A stretch of 64,000 nucleotides of DNA. It comes from Liquidambar formosana (lineage: Eukaryota > Streptophyta > Magnoliopsida > Saxifragales > Altingiaceae). The stretch's first letter is position 1. Each line of letters begins with the position of its first letter. The notes under the pieces are model-generated. The model was not told where the DNA came from. It made no database searches and saw only the letters and a list, made by a program, of their open reading frames with translations. The translations under genes and the position numbers were made by a program. Positions 44,743-54,081 of this stretch are shown here, in pieces. The stretch is from positions 34,494,687 to 34,558,686 of the forward strand of contig CM077826.1 in the NCBI GenBank assembly GCA_039720395.1, given 5' to 3'.

Positions 44743-45744
44743 GATAAAGGTTATAGAGTTACTTTTAAATCTAATAAATGCATAATTGAGGATGATAATA
44801 AGACCCTATTTATTGCATATAGGATTGGTAACATCTATGCTATAGAGTTTGAAGAAATCGCATTACAAAATGTACATTGCTTCTCCGCTTTAAATGAAAA
44901 TCATTGGTTATGGCATAGAAGACTTGGATATGCTAGCATGGATTTAATTTCAAAACTTTCTAGGCATGAACTTGTAAGAGGTTTACCAAAAGCAAAGTTT
45001 TCAAAAGATGGAGTTTGTAGTACATGCCAATTTGGAAAACAAACCAAGTCTTCTTTTAAAACAAAATCTCATATTTCAATTACTAGACCTTTGCAACTTA
45101 TTCATATGGACTTATTTGGACCTATTGCTATTGCAAGTCTTGGAGGGAAGCATTATGCATTTGTGATTGTTGATGACTACTCTAGATATACATGGGTGTT
45201 CTTCCTTGCACATAAAGATGAGACTCATGCTACATTTATTGCATATTGTAGAAGAGTCCAAAATGAGAAAAGCTATACCATTACACATGTTATGAGTGAT
45301 AGGGGGAGCGAATTTGTCAATAAGGATATTGAACAATACTGTGACGAAAATGGTTACGGTTATAATTTCTCCGCTCCTAGAACTCCTCAACAAAATGGTG
45401 TGGTTGAAAGAAAGAATAGAACACTTGAAGAAATGTCTAGAACCATGCTTAATGAACATTCCTTACCTCAATACTTTTAGGCCGAAGCCGTTAACACCAC
45501 ATGCTATGTTATGAATCGAGTGCTATTAAGATCTAAACTTGGTAAAACTCTCTATGAATTATAGAATGATAAGAAGCCTAACATAGGTTACTTTAAAGTT
45601 TTTGGGTGTAAATGCTTTATATTAAATGATAAAGATAAACTTTCCAAATTTGATTCTAAATCCGATGAAGGTGTGTTTCTTAGTTATTCTATGAAAAGCA
45701 AAGCATATAGGGTGTTTAATAAGAGAACCTTAACCGTTCAATAA
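44743..45744 (+). pseudogene. Sirevirus integrase region
   Basis: Continues GAG-pre-integrase (WLWHRRLGYAS, H/C zinc region with CSTCQFGKQ) and then the integrase catalytic core: MDLFGPIAIAS, FVIVDDYSRYTWVFF, SDRGSEFVN and PQQNGVVERKNRTLEEM. All three acidic catalytic blocks are present. In-frame stops at 45478 (TAG), 45562 (TAG) and 45742 (TAA) interrupt it; the two TAGs stand where TGG (Trp) would fit. There is no frameshift. Confidence 0.88.
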
Positions 45745-47631
45745 TCAATGCATGTTGTATTTGATGAAACTAACCCTCTTACTACCAAGAGAGATGTGGA
45801 TGATGATGATGATGTAGGTACAAGCTTGCAAGAACAAGTTGAGAACTTGAATCTTAATGACAAGCAAGATCCACAAGACAAAGGCAAAGAGAAGGAAGAA
45901 GATGAAGTCATTGAAATCAAGAAACCGGAAGAAGAAGTAGAAATTGAAGACACTCCACTTCATCCGAATGTCACCAAGACTTGGAAATTTGTGAAGAATC
46001 ATCCTAAGCATCAAATCCTAGGTGAACCCTCACGTGGGGTAAGAACTCGTTCCTCCATGAGAAATATATGTGATCATCTTGCATTTTTATCTCAAATTGA
46101 ACCTAAGAACATAAATGAGGCCGAAAGTGATGAATCTTGGATACTAGCTATACAAGAAGAGCTTAACCAATTTGAAAGGAACAAGGTATGGACCTTGGTT
46201 CCTAGACCACATAACCATGGTGTAATAGGCACCAAGTGGGCATATAGAAACAAAAAAGATGAATCGGGCACCATTGTAAGAAACAAGGCACGTCTAGTTG
46301 CCCAAGGTTTCAATCAACAAGAAGGTATTGATTATGATGAGACTTATGCACCGGTAGCTAGACTTGAAGCCATTAGAATGTTACTTGAATTTGCATGTCA
46401 TAAAGACTTCAAATTATTTCAAATGGATGTCAAGAGTGCTTTTCTAAATGGTTTTATTGAGGAGGAAGTTTATGTTGAACAACCTCCCGGTTTTAAAAGT
46501 CATGAATTTCCAAACCACGTATTTAAATTATGAAAAGCTTTATATGGTTTGAAACAAGCTCCTAGAGCTTGGTATGAAAGGCTTAGTGGTTTTCTAATAA
46601 AAAATGGTTTTAAACGAGGAAAACTTGACACCACACTTTTCATTAAAACCATTGATAAGGACATGCTTATTATTTAAATATATGTTGATGATATTATCTT
46701 TGGTTCTACTAATGTAAGTTTGTGTGAGGATTTTGCTAAAGTCATGCAAGAAGAATTTGAAATGAACATGATGGGCGAACTCAACTTCTTCCTTGGATTA
46801 CAAATCAAGCAAACAAAGGAAGGAACCTTCTTAAATCAATCCAAATATGTCAAAGATTTAATCAAAAAGTATGGATTGGAAGATGGAAGGAATTTCACCA
46901 CACCAATGAGCACCTCCATCAAACTTGAGAAAGATGAGAAAGGTAAATGCGTGGATCAAAAGAAATATCGAGGTATGATTGGTAGTTTACTTTATCTCAC
47001 CGCTAGTAGACCGGATATTATGTATAGCGTATGTTTGTGTGCTAGATATCAATCATGTCCTAAAGAATCTCACATGCTTGCCGTTAAACGCATTTTTAAA
47101 TATCTTAGTGGCACTATTAATCTTGGCATATGGTATCCTAAATTCACATCATTTGATATGCTTAGCTATTCCGATGCGAACTTTGCCGGATGCAAAGATG
47201 GTCGCAAAAGCACAAGTGGGACTTGTCACTTTCTTGGACATTCCCTAGTTTCTTGGTTTAGCAAGAAACAAACTTCGGTTGCTCTTTCCACAGCTGAGGC
47301 TGAATATTTGGCAGCCGGAAGTTGTTGTGCACAAGTGTTGTATATGAAACAACAACTTGAGGATTTTGGATTGCATTATGATCATATTCCCATAAAATGC
47401 GATGATACAAGTGCAATTAATCTCACCAAGAATCCCATTCAGCACTCACGAACCAAACATATTGAAATAAGACATCATTTTATAAGAGATCATGTTCAAA
47501 AAGGAGATGTTGAAATTGAATTTGTTGGTACCGAACATTAATTGGCGGACATTTTTACAAAACCACTCCAAGAGGATAGATTCAATTTCATTAAGCGTGA
47601 ACTTGGCATGTGTTTAAGTGATGATATATGA
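45745..47631 (+). pseudogene. Sirevirus reverse transcriptase-RNase H
   Basis: Same frame as integrase. An acidic linker is followed by RT from ALSQIEPK.../WTLVPRPHNHGVIGTKWAY, ARLVAQGFNQQEGIDYDETY, then YVDDIIFGS at 46681. RNase H carries SDANFAGCKDGRKSTSGT, SVALSTAEAEYLAAGSC and KHIEIRHHFIRDHV. Stops are at 46531 (TGA), 46675 (TAA, directly before the YVDD block) and 47539 (TAA). The natural end is TGA 47629-47631. All catalytic residues survive and there is no frameshift, so the decay is by a few point changes. Confidence 0.92.
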
Positions 47632-47693
47632 GAACATGTTCATTATGATTATTTTCTATACTTTAAATGCTTTTTATTTCTCTGTCTGATATT

Positions 47694-48032
47694 TTCAGAC
47701 GGCTAAAAGAACTTTCAGCCGGCTGAAAATTCTTTCAGACGGTTGACTTGCTTAGTCAGATGGCTGACACTCCTGTATCTGAACATATTTTTTGGTGCTC
47801 TCTGACTTTTTTAGACGGCTTGATTCAGCCGGCTGAAAAATGAAGAAGACGACCGAAAGAGAACTTTCAAACGGCTGACTGAAGAATTCAGACAGCTGAA
47901 AGAGGGTCTCTTGGTTATCCCATTTTAGGGTTGTCTGGATTTATCAGACGGCTGTTTAAGCCGGCTGAAAAGCGATCCAAGCCAACCAAAAGAGTGATTT
48001 CAGACGGCTGATAGAATCTTCAGCCGGCTGAA
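47694..48032. repeat. Second cluster of repeated-motif boxes, 5' of the extra ORF
   Basis: About ten boxes (TTTTCAGACGGCTAAAAG, TTTCAGCCGGCTGAAAAT, TTTAAGCCGGCTGAAAAG and others) of the same type as in the LTRs lie between the pol stop and the extra ORF. A TATA-like GGGTATATAAATA at about 48040-48052 and a CT repeat (48108-48128) follow. This repeats the LTR order of boxes, TATA and leader. Confidence 0.88.
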
Positions 48033-48039
48033 ACTGTCG

Positions 48040-48052
48040 GGGTATATAAATA
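48040..48052 (+). promoter_or_regulatory. TATA-like site before the extra ORF
   Basis: GGGTATATAAATA lies between the box cluster and the ATG at 48169, with a CT-rich leader-like tract at 48108-48128. It suggests a separate internal promoter for the extra ORF; this is inferred from the parallel with the LTR. Confidence 0.5.
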
Positions 48053-48168
48053 TTTTTAAGCCCTAAACAGTGATTTTTCAAATTCCTCCTTCGCGGCTTT
48101 CACTGTTCTTCTCTCTCTCTCTCTCTCTTCCTCACTCCAACAATAAACCCTAAATCCAAACCCTTCCC

Positions 48169-49641
48169 ATGGTGAATCTCAAGAAGGCCAAACCTACTTC
48201 CATCGAGGTCGGAGAATCATCACAGCCACCCAAGAAGAAGCTTCGGAAGTCATCCGTAGCCACCACCCAGCGGCACCGACCTCTGCACACGGCGGCGCCA
48301 CCTAGGGTTGAAGCTCCTCCAGTCCCTTGATGCCCTCGTTGTCAGCAGCTTCCTCCTCCACCTCCGACACAGCAGCCTCTGCCTCCTCCTCCTCTGCCGG
48401 CTCATCAACCACCACAGCCACGCCCTCGCCCTAGAGACCCAGATTATGACTCAGGTCATGAGCCGTCCAAAGAAAATGCTCCTCCTCTACCCGTGGATCC
48501 TCTACTTTACCTCACTCCTGAACATGGTACGTTGTTTGCCAAGAAATTTTTTGGAAAGAAAGTTATATACCCTAAAATTCTTGAACCCCAATTCTTGAAT
48601 GACCACCATTTTCGCATTTGCTCTCTCTTGCAAAATGTGGGTCTTCTCGAATTCTGCACATTATCCAAACCCTGCTACAACACCACTGTCCGTCACTTCT
48701 ACACCCACTTCTCCATGCCTACACCTGGACGAGCCACCTCCTATCTCAAAGACACACACATTGTGCTCATTGACCAAACCCTGAATGATCTTTTCCATAC
48801 CCCTAATGATGGGGCCGTGATTACTGAAACCCATTCTTGGCCAAGGATCGATGGTTTTCACTATGTCGATGCCCTAAAATTAATTCTAGGCCGGAATGAC
48901 ATTACAGAGCCTTTTAAGCTTACCTTGAAGGAATTTTCTCTCGAGTGTAATTTACTACATAAACTCATCTTCTACAATATTCTTCCTCGAGGTAGTGGAA
49001 AGGACCATGTCACCTACACCGACATTGGGATCCTTTGGTGTATTTTGTCTGGTAAACCTATCAATTTAGGACATTTGATGTTATACCATATGAAATTGTG
49101 TGCTGAAAAATCAAAAAATGAGTCCAAAGGTTCTAAGAAGGGACAGGACGCCGAAGGTCGCAGTGTTCTGCCATATGGGGCTGCATTGATTGTATTATTT
49201 GAGCACTATGGCATCCCTCCCACAGCTGGTGACGTATTCCATCCTACCTTTCGGAATAAGATCAACACTCCTTTCATGGGTTGGCTGAATTATGTCTTGG
49301 TTAATGGAGTTTGGGTGAAGAAAGGTGCAATACTCGCAGAAAATGAAGATGAGGATGCTACTGAGTTGGAGGACTCGCATCAGGATCACACCATTCCCTC
49401 TACTACTTCTTCTGCTCCCTCCACTTCCACTATCCCCCCAGTAGACCTACCCTCCACTCCTTCTACTCCCCTTACTCCAGTTCCTTCTGCTCCTCCTTCT
49501 TCTATACGAGATATGTTTCAGGCTTTCTCCAAGCAAATAACTGATTTACACCGCTATGTCTCCACCAAAATGGAGGCTATGCATGATCGGATGGACGAGA
49601 TGGCTTGTGAGCTCAAGGACGTCAAGGATTGCCAAGCTTAG
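48169..49641 (+). pseudogene. Envelope-position ORF of the Sirevirus, one stop
   Basis: 490 codons in one frame from ATG 48169 to TAG 49639, broken only by TGA at codon 54 (48328-48330), where CGA would fit; reading restarts at 48493. Segments are a basic N-terminus with PPKKKLRK, like a nuclear localisation signal; a Pro-rich linker (about 55-105); a globular part (about 110-390) with LLHKLIFYNILPRGSGKDHV and SGKPINLGHLMLYHMKLC; an acidic stretch; a Ser/Thr/Pro-rich linker; and a C-terminal heptad region (about 445-488). The globular part resembles the 'putative plant transposon protein' family. I see no signal peptide or clear membrane segment, so an envelope role is not supported by its sequence; the name reflects position. 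Confidence 0.7.
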
Positions 49642-49701
49642 CTCACCCAGCAGCTTCGCGCTTCTCTTCCCGCTTTTCCTTTATAACTCTTTGATTGATG
49701 T

Positions 49702-50112
49702 CAAAGGAGGAGATATGTTTTGGATAGATGTTTCTTTTTGTTATTTCTAGATATTTTGATACAGTTTGATTGATGTGGAATTGGACATGGATACTTTGAT
49801 ATGGATGTAGATATTTAGATACATGTTTTATGAATTTCAGAAATTATTATGCAGATGTATCAAATGTTGAAACATATTTTAGAGAAATACATATATGCAT
49901 TTTGGAAACTTGAGGCAATTTCAAGACTTGTTCATATATATGTGATGATTGAAACATGTGGACATTTTTTTTACCTTAAATGCTAATCCATCATAGTCAT
50001 ATGACACATCTATATGATGCATGTTGATAGAGGGAGATAAGTGCGTTAAAAATTTATACATTTTTACCTATTTAAAACATCTATGAATTGTCATCATAAA
50101 AAAGGGGGAGAT
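49702..50112 (+). promoter_or_regulatory. Polypurine tract cluster before the 3' LTR
   Basis: Three purine runs ending in GGAGAT/GGGAGAT lie between the extra ORF and the 3' LTR: AAAGGAGGAGAT (49702-49713), AGAGGGAGATAAG (about 50030-50042) and AAAAAAGGGGGAGAT (50098-50112). The last touches the LTR start at 50113 and is the functional primer for plus-strand synthesis. Multiple tracts are a known Sirevirus trait. The rest of 49642-50097 holds no gene. Confidence 0.8.
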
Positions 50113-51399
50113 TGTTGGCCTAAATGGTTTTATCTCCGAGGTTTTGATGATAACAATACATAATAAGATGTTTAAGGACTAATGAGCAGTTAAGTGATGA
50201 AACTAGACAGGTATCAAAGCCATTTGATGTTTCAAGAATCAAGGATCGAGTTGCAAAGGCAAACAAAGACCAAGATTATATGATTTCAGAGCAAAAGGAT
50301 CCACTTATCATTCAAGATCATTCAAAGATCAATTAACCTATAAGAGAGACTTGTAGAAAATCTTTGTAAGATTGATTTCAAAAATGACTCACACTAGGTA
50401 TAAAGGGCTTAAGACTATGCATCTTTGATAAAGAAAAAAGCCTAACTTGACTCTTCTTGGACCTAGACTTAATGTCATTTTACTGTCTGAAAACTAGAAT
50501 TTTCAGACAGTTTCAGCCGGCTAAAAGTTATGTTTCAGCAGGCTGAAAATTGTCCTCCTAAAAATCACTCTCTCTGTATTTTTCAGACGGCTCATTGAGC
50601 CGGCTGAAAGTTCAGTTTAAGCTGACTGAAAGAATGATCAGATGGTTGAAGAATAGGCTTATTCATATACCAAATGTTATCCTCTCTGGATTTCTCAGCA
50701 GCTTTGTCCAGACGACTGAAGGAGAAGTTTCAGACAGCTGAAAGATGTTTCAGCCGGCTGAAACCCTCGGGTAGAAGTATAACGGCTAGTTTTTTAACGG
50801 ACATTTGAAGCATTAATTGCCCACCAAACTTCTTTTCCCGGCATTTATTATTCCAGAACAATTATTTTGGACCCCTTGAGTATAAATACAAGGCTTGAGC
50901 TCATTTATGAGCATTCATTGAGCTACAAACAAGAAAATCAATTACAAGCCCTAATTCCTCTTGTGAGCATTCATTGAAATCAATCAATAGCTGAAGTGTG
51001 CTTTCAATTCCTGTGTATTTACTCTTTGAGAGAGCTTTCTTTGAGCACAAAATCATCTCCAAATACTTTGTATCAAAGGGTTGTGTATACCCTCACTTGT
51101 AAGCACTTGAGAAGAGTGCATTTGGCTAAGTGTTGGTGAAGAACACTCAAGTTGTAAAAGTTTGCTGCTCCACCTTGAAGGAGAGTGATAGTGGATTGGT
51201 GAATCCTCAAGCGAGCTCTTGAGGCGAAGACGTAGGTGGGAGGCCGAACCTCGTTAATATCGTTTGCATTCTCTTCATTATTGCATTGTCTTATATTTAA
51301 TCTTGCTTGCAATAATTTGATTTTAAGCTTGCTATTATTTTTTAATTTGGCCAATAACCCTATTCACCCCCCCTCTAGGGTTATTCTCTTAGGACAACA
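50113..51399 (+). repeat. 3' LTR of the Sirevirus
   Basis: 1287 bp, highly similar to the 5' LTR outside the boxes. Boxes are at 50484-50768, the TATA box at 50881-50888 and the poly-C tract near 51366-51374. It ends ACAACA at 51399, followed by ATGTT. Indels against the 5' LTR concentrate in the box array. Confidence 0.93.
50484..50768. repeat. Repeated-motif boxes in the 3' LTR
   Basis: Sister of 39296-39592. It lacks boxes present near 39312-39380 and has an additional box near 50735-50765 (TTTCAGACAGCTGAAAGATG then TTTCAGCCGGCTGAAA). Confidence 0.88.
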
Positions 51400-51643
51400 A
51401 TGTTAGTGGATTTCTAGGATTTTTATGCATGTTATAGTATTAGGATTGCATTAGGGTTTACGTTTATTCGCTATTTCTGTTGTTTGCTTGTTTAGTAGAT
51501 GATTTTAGGCCATAATACCATTCTGTCCAGATTTCCATATTGTTGTTTTTGCATGGTTTTGAGCACGTGTAAGGTTGCAAACAGGTGTGATAATTGTCCT
51601 ATAGTAAATAGGGCTATTATTGCTTAAATTTGCTAATGCCCGG
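51400..51643 (+). mobile_element. LTR-like sequence E, continuation
   Basis: Resumes after the Sirevirus with AGTGGATTTCTAGG past the ATGTT duplication and runs to CCCGG (51639-51643), where the next LTR begins. No gene. Confidence 0.5.
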
Positions 51644-52170
51644 TGTAAGCGCCGCGGGCTGATGCGGCCCTTAGGATGTATAATGCTATTGCGAAGCACT
51701 AGCGTATCGGGAGTCGCCACCCAAGTCAGCCTTGGGAACTAATCATACCATTATGGGGAATTCAATCTCAAATTCGACGTATTCGGGCCAAAGATCCAGA
51801 GTTCGGAGCTAAGGTACAATGTTGGGAAGGTGTTAAGCACCCAACAATGCCCGATAAAAAACCGGCCTCCGCAAACGATTGTTGGCTATATTTAACCCGG
51901 AATATTTAATTGAATTGCATCCGTAAGCACACAATTTTTGAAATGTCATGCCAACTATATGAAAAATGATGTGAATAAAATGAGAAAGGAATTATAATAC
52001 ATAACAAAACAGGATATACAGGAAGTGAGATATACATGTTACCATTTAATGAAATAATATATACAAGTTACATTTAATGAACTAGCCAAAACCAGGGTAA
52101 ATCATCAGAAATATTTAATATTAAAAAGAGACATGATAATAACTGAAGTTAATGAAAGAGTAGTGACAGG

Positions 52171-52272
52171 TGCGTACGCAACAGGGAATAATGAGTACGT
52201 ATGGTGCGTACGCAACAACAACAAATGCGCACGCACACACATGCGTACGCAACATATCATAATGCGTACGCA
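52171..52272. repeat. TGCGTACGCA box cluster inside the LTR
   Basis: Exact palindromes at 52171, 52205, 52242 and 52263, and a variant TGCGCACGCA at 52226. On the element strand they lie downstream of the TATA box. Confidence 0.92.
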
Positions 52273-53093
52273 TAAGTGCACTGTGTTCTTTCCTCTACCC
52301 TTGGCACGGGCTAAAATTACCCACGTCAGTTTTCATTTTGTTAGGGACCAACTTCTTTCTAGCTTATCTCAGTCATTTCTTAACCATATCCAATGATTCA
52401 AAACCCAGATTACAGTTCCCATAGTATACTTCAAGCACGCTTAACTCATTTACACAGATATTTACAGAATCATGGTCATATTTGAGTTCAAAGTCTGGGA
52501 TTTCCAACCCGGCGACTATCGGTCCGTACAAAGTAACAAAATAATTAATGATACCTATCTACTGGGTATATAATAGTTAATCCTCAATGTATTCTTCAGT
52601 GTTAAAAGCAAGAATAATAAACATTAGAATGAGAATAACTTACCCTCAGGTTTGAGTACCTCCGATATCGATGCAACAATTCCCACCTTATCGCCTTAGA
52701 TTGCAGCTGTACATTCCCTTGGTTTCTTTCTGGTTTTCTAATGTTTGAGTATTTGCTTGATGGATGATTTTATTTCTTTCTCTCCCTAAGTTTCTGACTG
52801 GTTTATTCTCACTAGTTTCTCAATCTTTCAGGGTTATTCACTCGGATCATTTTTCTGAACCCCCTTCTCTATTCAGAAGAGTCTTTATTTATAGACTGCG
52901 GTAAGTCGGTTCTCTTCACTAAAAACCAAAATCATACCTGTGCGACCTAGGAAATCGGCAACCGGCTGGTTCCCTTATTTTGTTCCTCATACATTTCAAA
53001 TTCAAGTGGTCGCCGAAATCTTTTCTCTCTACCCCATGCTGATCAGACTTGGGTGAAAACATCGGTGCTGGAAAACGGGGAAGTGACAGATGA

Positions 53094-53158
53094 TGCGTAC
53101 GCATACTTTACTGTTGCGTACGCATGATGCGTACGCATTAGAACCATATGCGTACGTG
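53094..53158. repeat. TGCGTACGCA boxes upstream of the LTR TATA box
   Basis: Three exact palindromes at 53094-53137 and a variant TGCGTACGTG at 53149. They lie about 200 bp upstream of the minus-strand TATA at 52886-52893. Confidence 0.92.
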
Positions 53159-53311
53159 TGGGGTATACAGAGAAGTTTTCAACTTGCAATCTAAGCGTCT
53201 CGTCGGGAATTGCTTTATCGATTTCTCGGGGCGCACAATAAACCTCATCATCGGGATTCCAACTCGGGTGATCTCAGATCTGATTGGGTGGTACAAAATG
53301 GGGTGTCTACA

Positions 53312-53325
53312 GTTGCCCCTCTTTC
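53312..53325 (-). promoter_or_regulatory. Polypurine tract of the Tat-like element
   Basis: On minus, CGAAAGAGGGGCAAC directly precedes TGTAGACACC. It marks the 3' LTR boundary and the element's direction. Confidence 0.65.
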
Positions 53326-53589
53326 GATTATACTCGCTCATGAGTAATATCGGAAGACTTCATAGACCCGTCCATTTTTACCAACTGACCAAATCGAAAT
53401 CGAAGTACACGCATGCAATGGGTCGAGTTAGGAATCACCCAACTACCTACGTACCCTTTGGAAGGGATCAGACCCGCCGTAGTTCGTGCAAAAATAAAAG
53501 CTCACCTGGGCAGTGCTGTGGGGTATAAGTGTATGAATTAAAGAAAATAGCCATCTCGGGCTTGTGAGGAACTGTCCTTGACGAAGGGC

Positions 53590-53915
53590 AATAAGGCGTT
53601 ATCGAACCCTACAATAAAGGGTTGACCTCAGCAGAGGCCCACGGAATGATTTCGGACCCTATAAAGAGGGCTGTCCTCAACAGAGGCCCACGTAAACGAT
53701 TTCGGGTAATGTCGGACCCTATAAAGAGGGCTGACCTCAACAGAGGCCCCAGTAAGCGATATCGGTCCCTATTGAAAGGGCTGACCTCAACAGAGGCCCG
53801 AGTCGGTGGTATCGGACCCATATAAAAAAGGGTTGACCTCAACTGAGGCCCAAGGCGGTCATATCGGTCCCTATAGAAAGGGCTGACCTCAACAGAGGCC
53901 CGAGTCGGTGGTAAA
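53590..53915. repeat. Minisatellite, about six units of 49-59 bp
   Basis: Units contain CGGACCCTATAAAGAGGGCT, GACCTCAACAGAGGCCC and a variable GTAAGCGATATCGG-type end. The GAGGCCC blocks recur at about 53624, 53673, 53732, 53782, 53834 and 53884. Diverged half-units extend to 53535 and 53945. The unit holds inverted parts (GGGCT..AGGCCC, CCCTATAAAGAGGG). It lies in the untranslated part of the Tat-like element, next to its 3' LTR. Confidence 0.9.
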
Positions 53916-54081
53916 TTAGCTGTGATTCTCTGACCTTAACGAAGGTCCAATGCTGGATTGAGATCCAAACAAAAGCCAGATGTTAAATCAAAATCCTTGC
54001 GAGGATTGGGTCTTCGGGATCTAACCGTGAGTCAAAGGTCGACATTGCCCCTGGTTTATAGTCAACCAAAAATCATGCTCA

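Larger units (their letters stand above)
38935..51399 (+). mobile_element. Nearly complete envelope-type Sirevirus (Ty1/copia) with nested solo LTR
   Basis: LTRs of 1301 bp (38935-40235) and 1287 bp (50113-51399) both run TGTTGGCC to ACAACA and are flanked by the duplication ATGTT (38930-38934, 51400-51404). A primer site for initiator tRNA-Met, gag, protease, integrase, RT and RNase H follow in copia order. An extra ORF sits between pol and the 3' LTR, with several polypurine tracts beside the 3' LTR. U3 box arrays, the poly-C tract near the LTR end, the multiple polypurine tracts and the extra boxes 5' of the extra ORF are hallmarks of Sireviruses. Without the 2457-bp solo LTR at 42281 and its 5-bp TSD copy it would be about 10 kb. 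Stops in gag and pol make it non-autonomous. Confidence 0.92.
51644..53311 (-). repeat. LTR of a Ty3/gypsy (Tat/Ogre-like) element, reverse oriented
   Basis: Bounded by TGTAAGCGCC at 51644 and GGGTGTCTACA at 53311; on minus it runs TGTAGACACCCC to GGCGCTTACA. A purine tract (GAAAGAGGGGCAAC on minus, 53312-53325) touches its start, so it is a 3' LTR with the element body to the right. TATAAATA on minus is at 52886-52893. The TTAACACCTTCCC and GGCGACTCC strings near 51830 and 51715 recall Ogre/Tat LTR regions. Flanks CCCGG and GTTGC differ, which excludes a solo LTR. The lineage is inferred from these strings and the extra ORF, not from pol. Confidence 0.65.
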
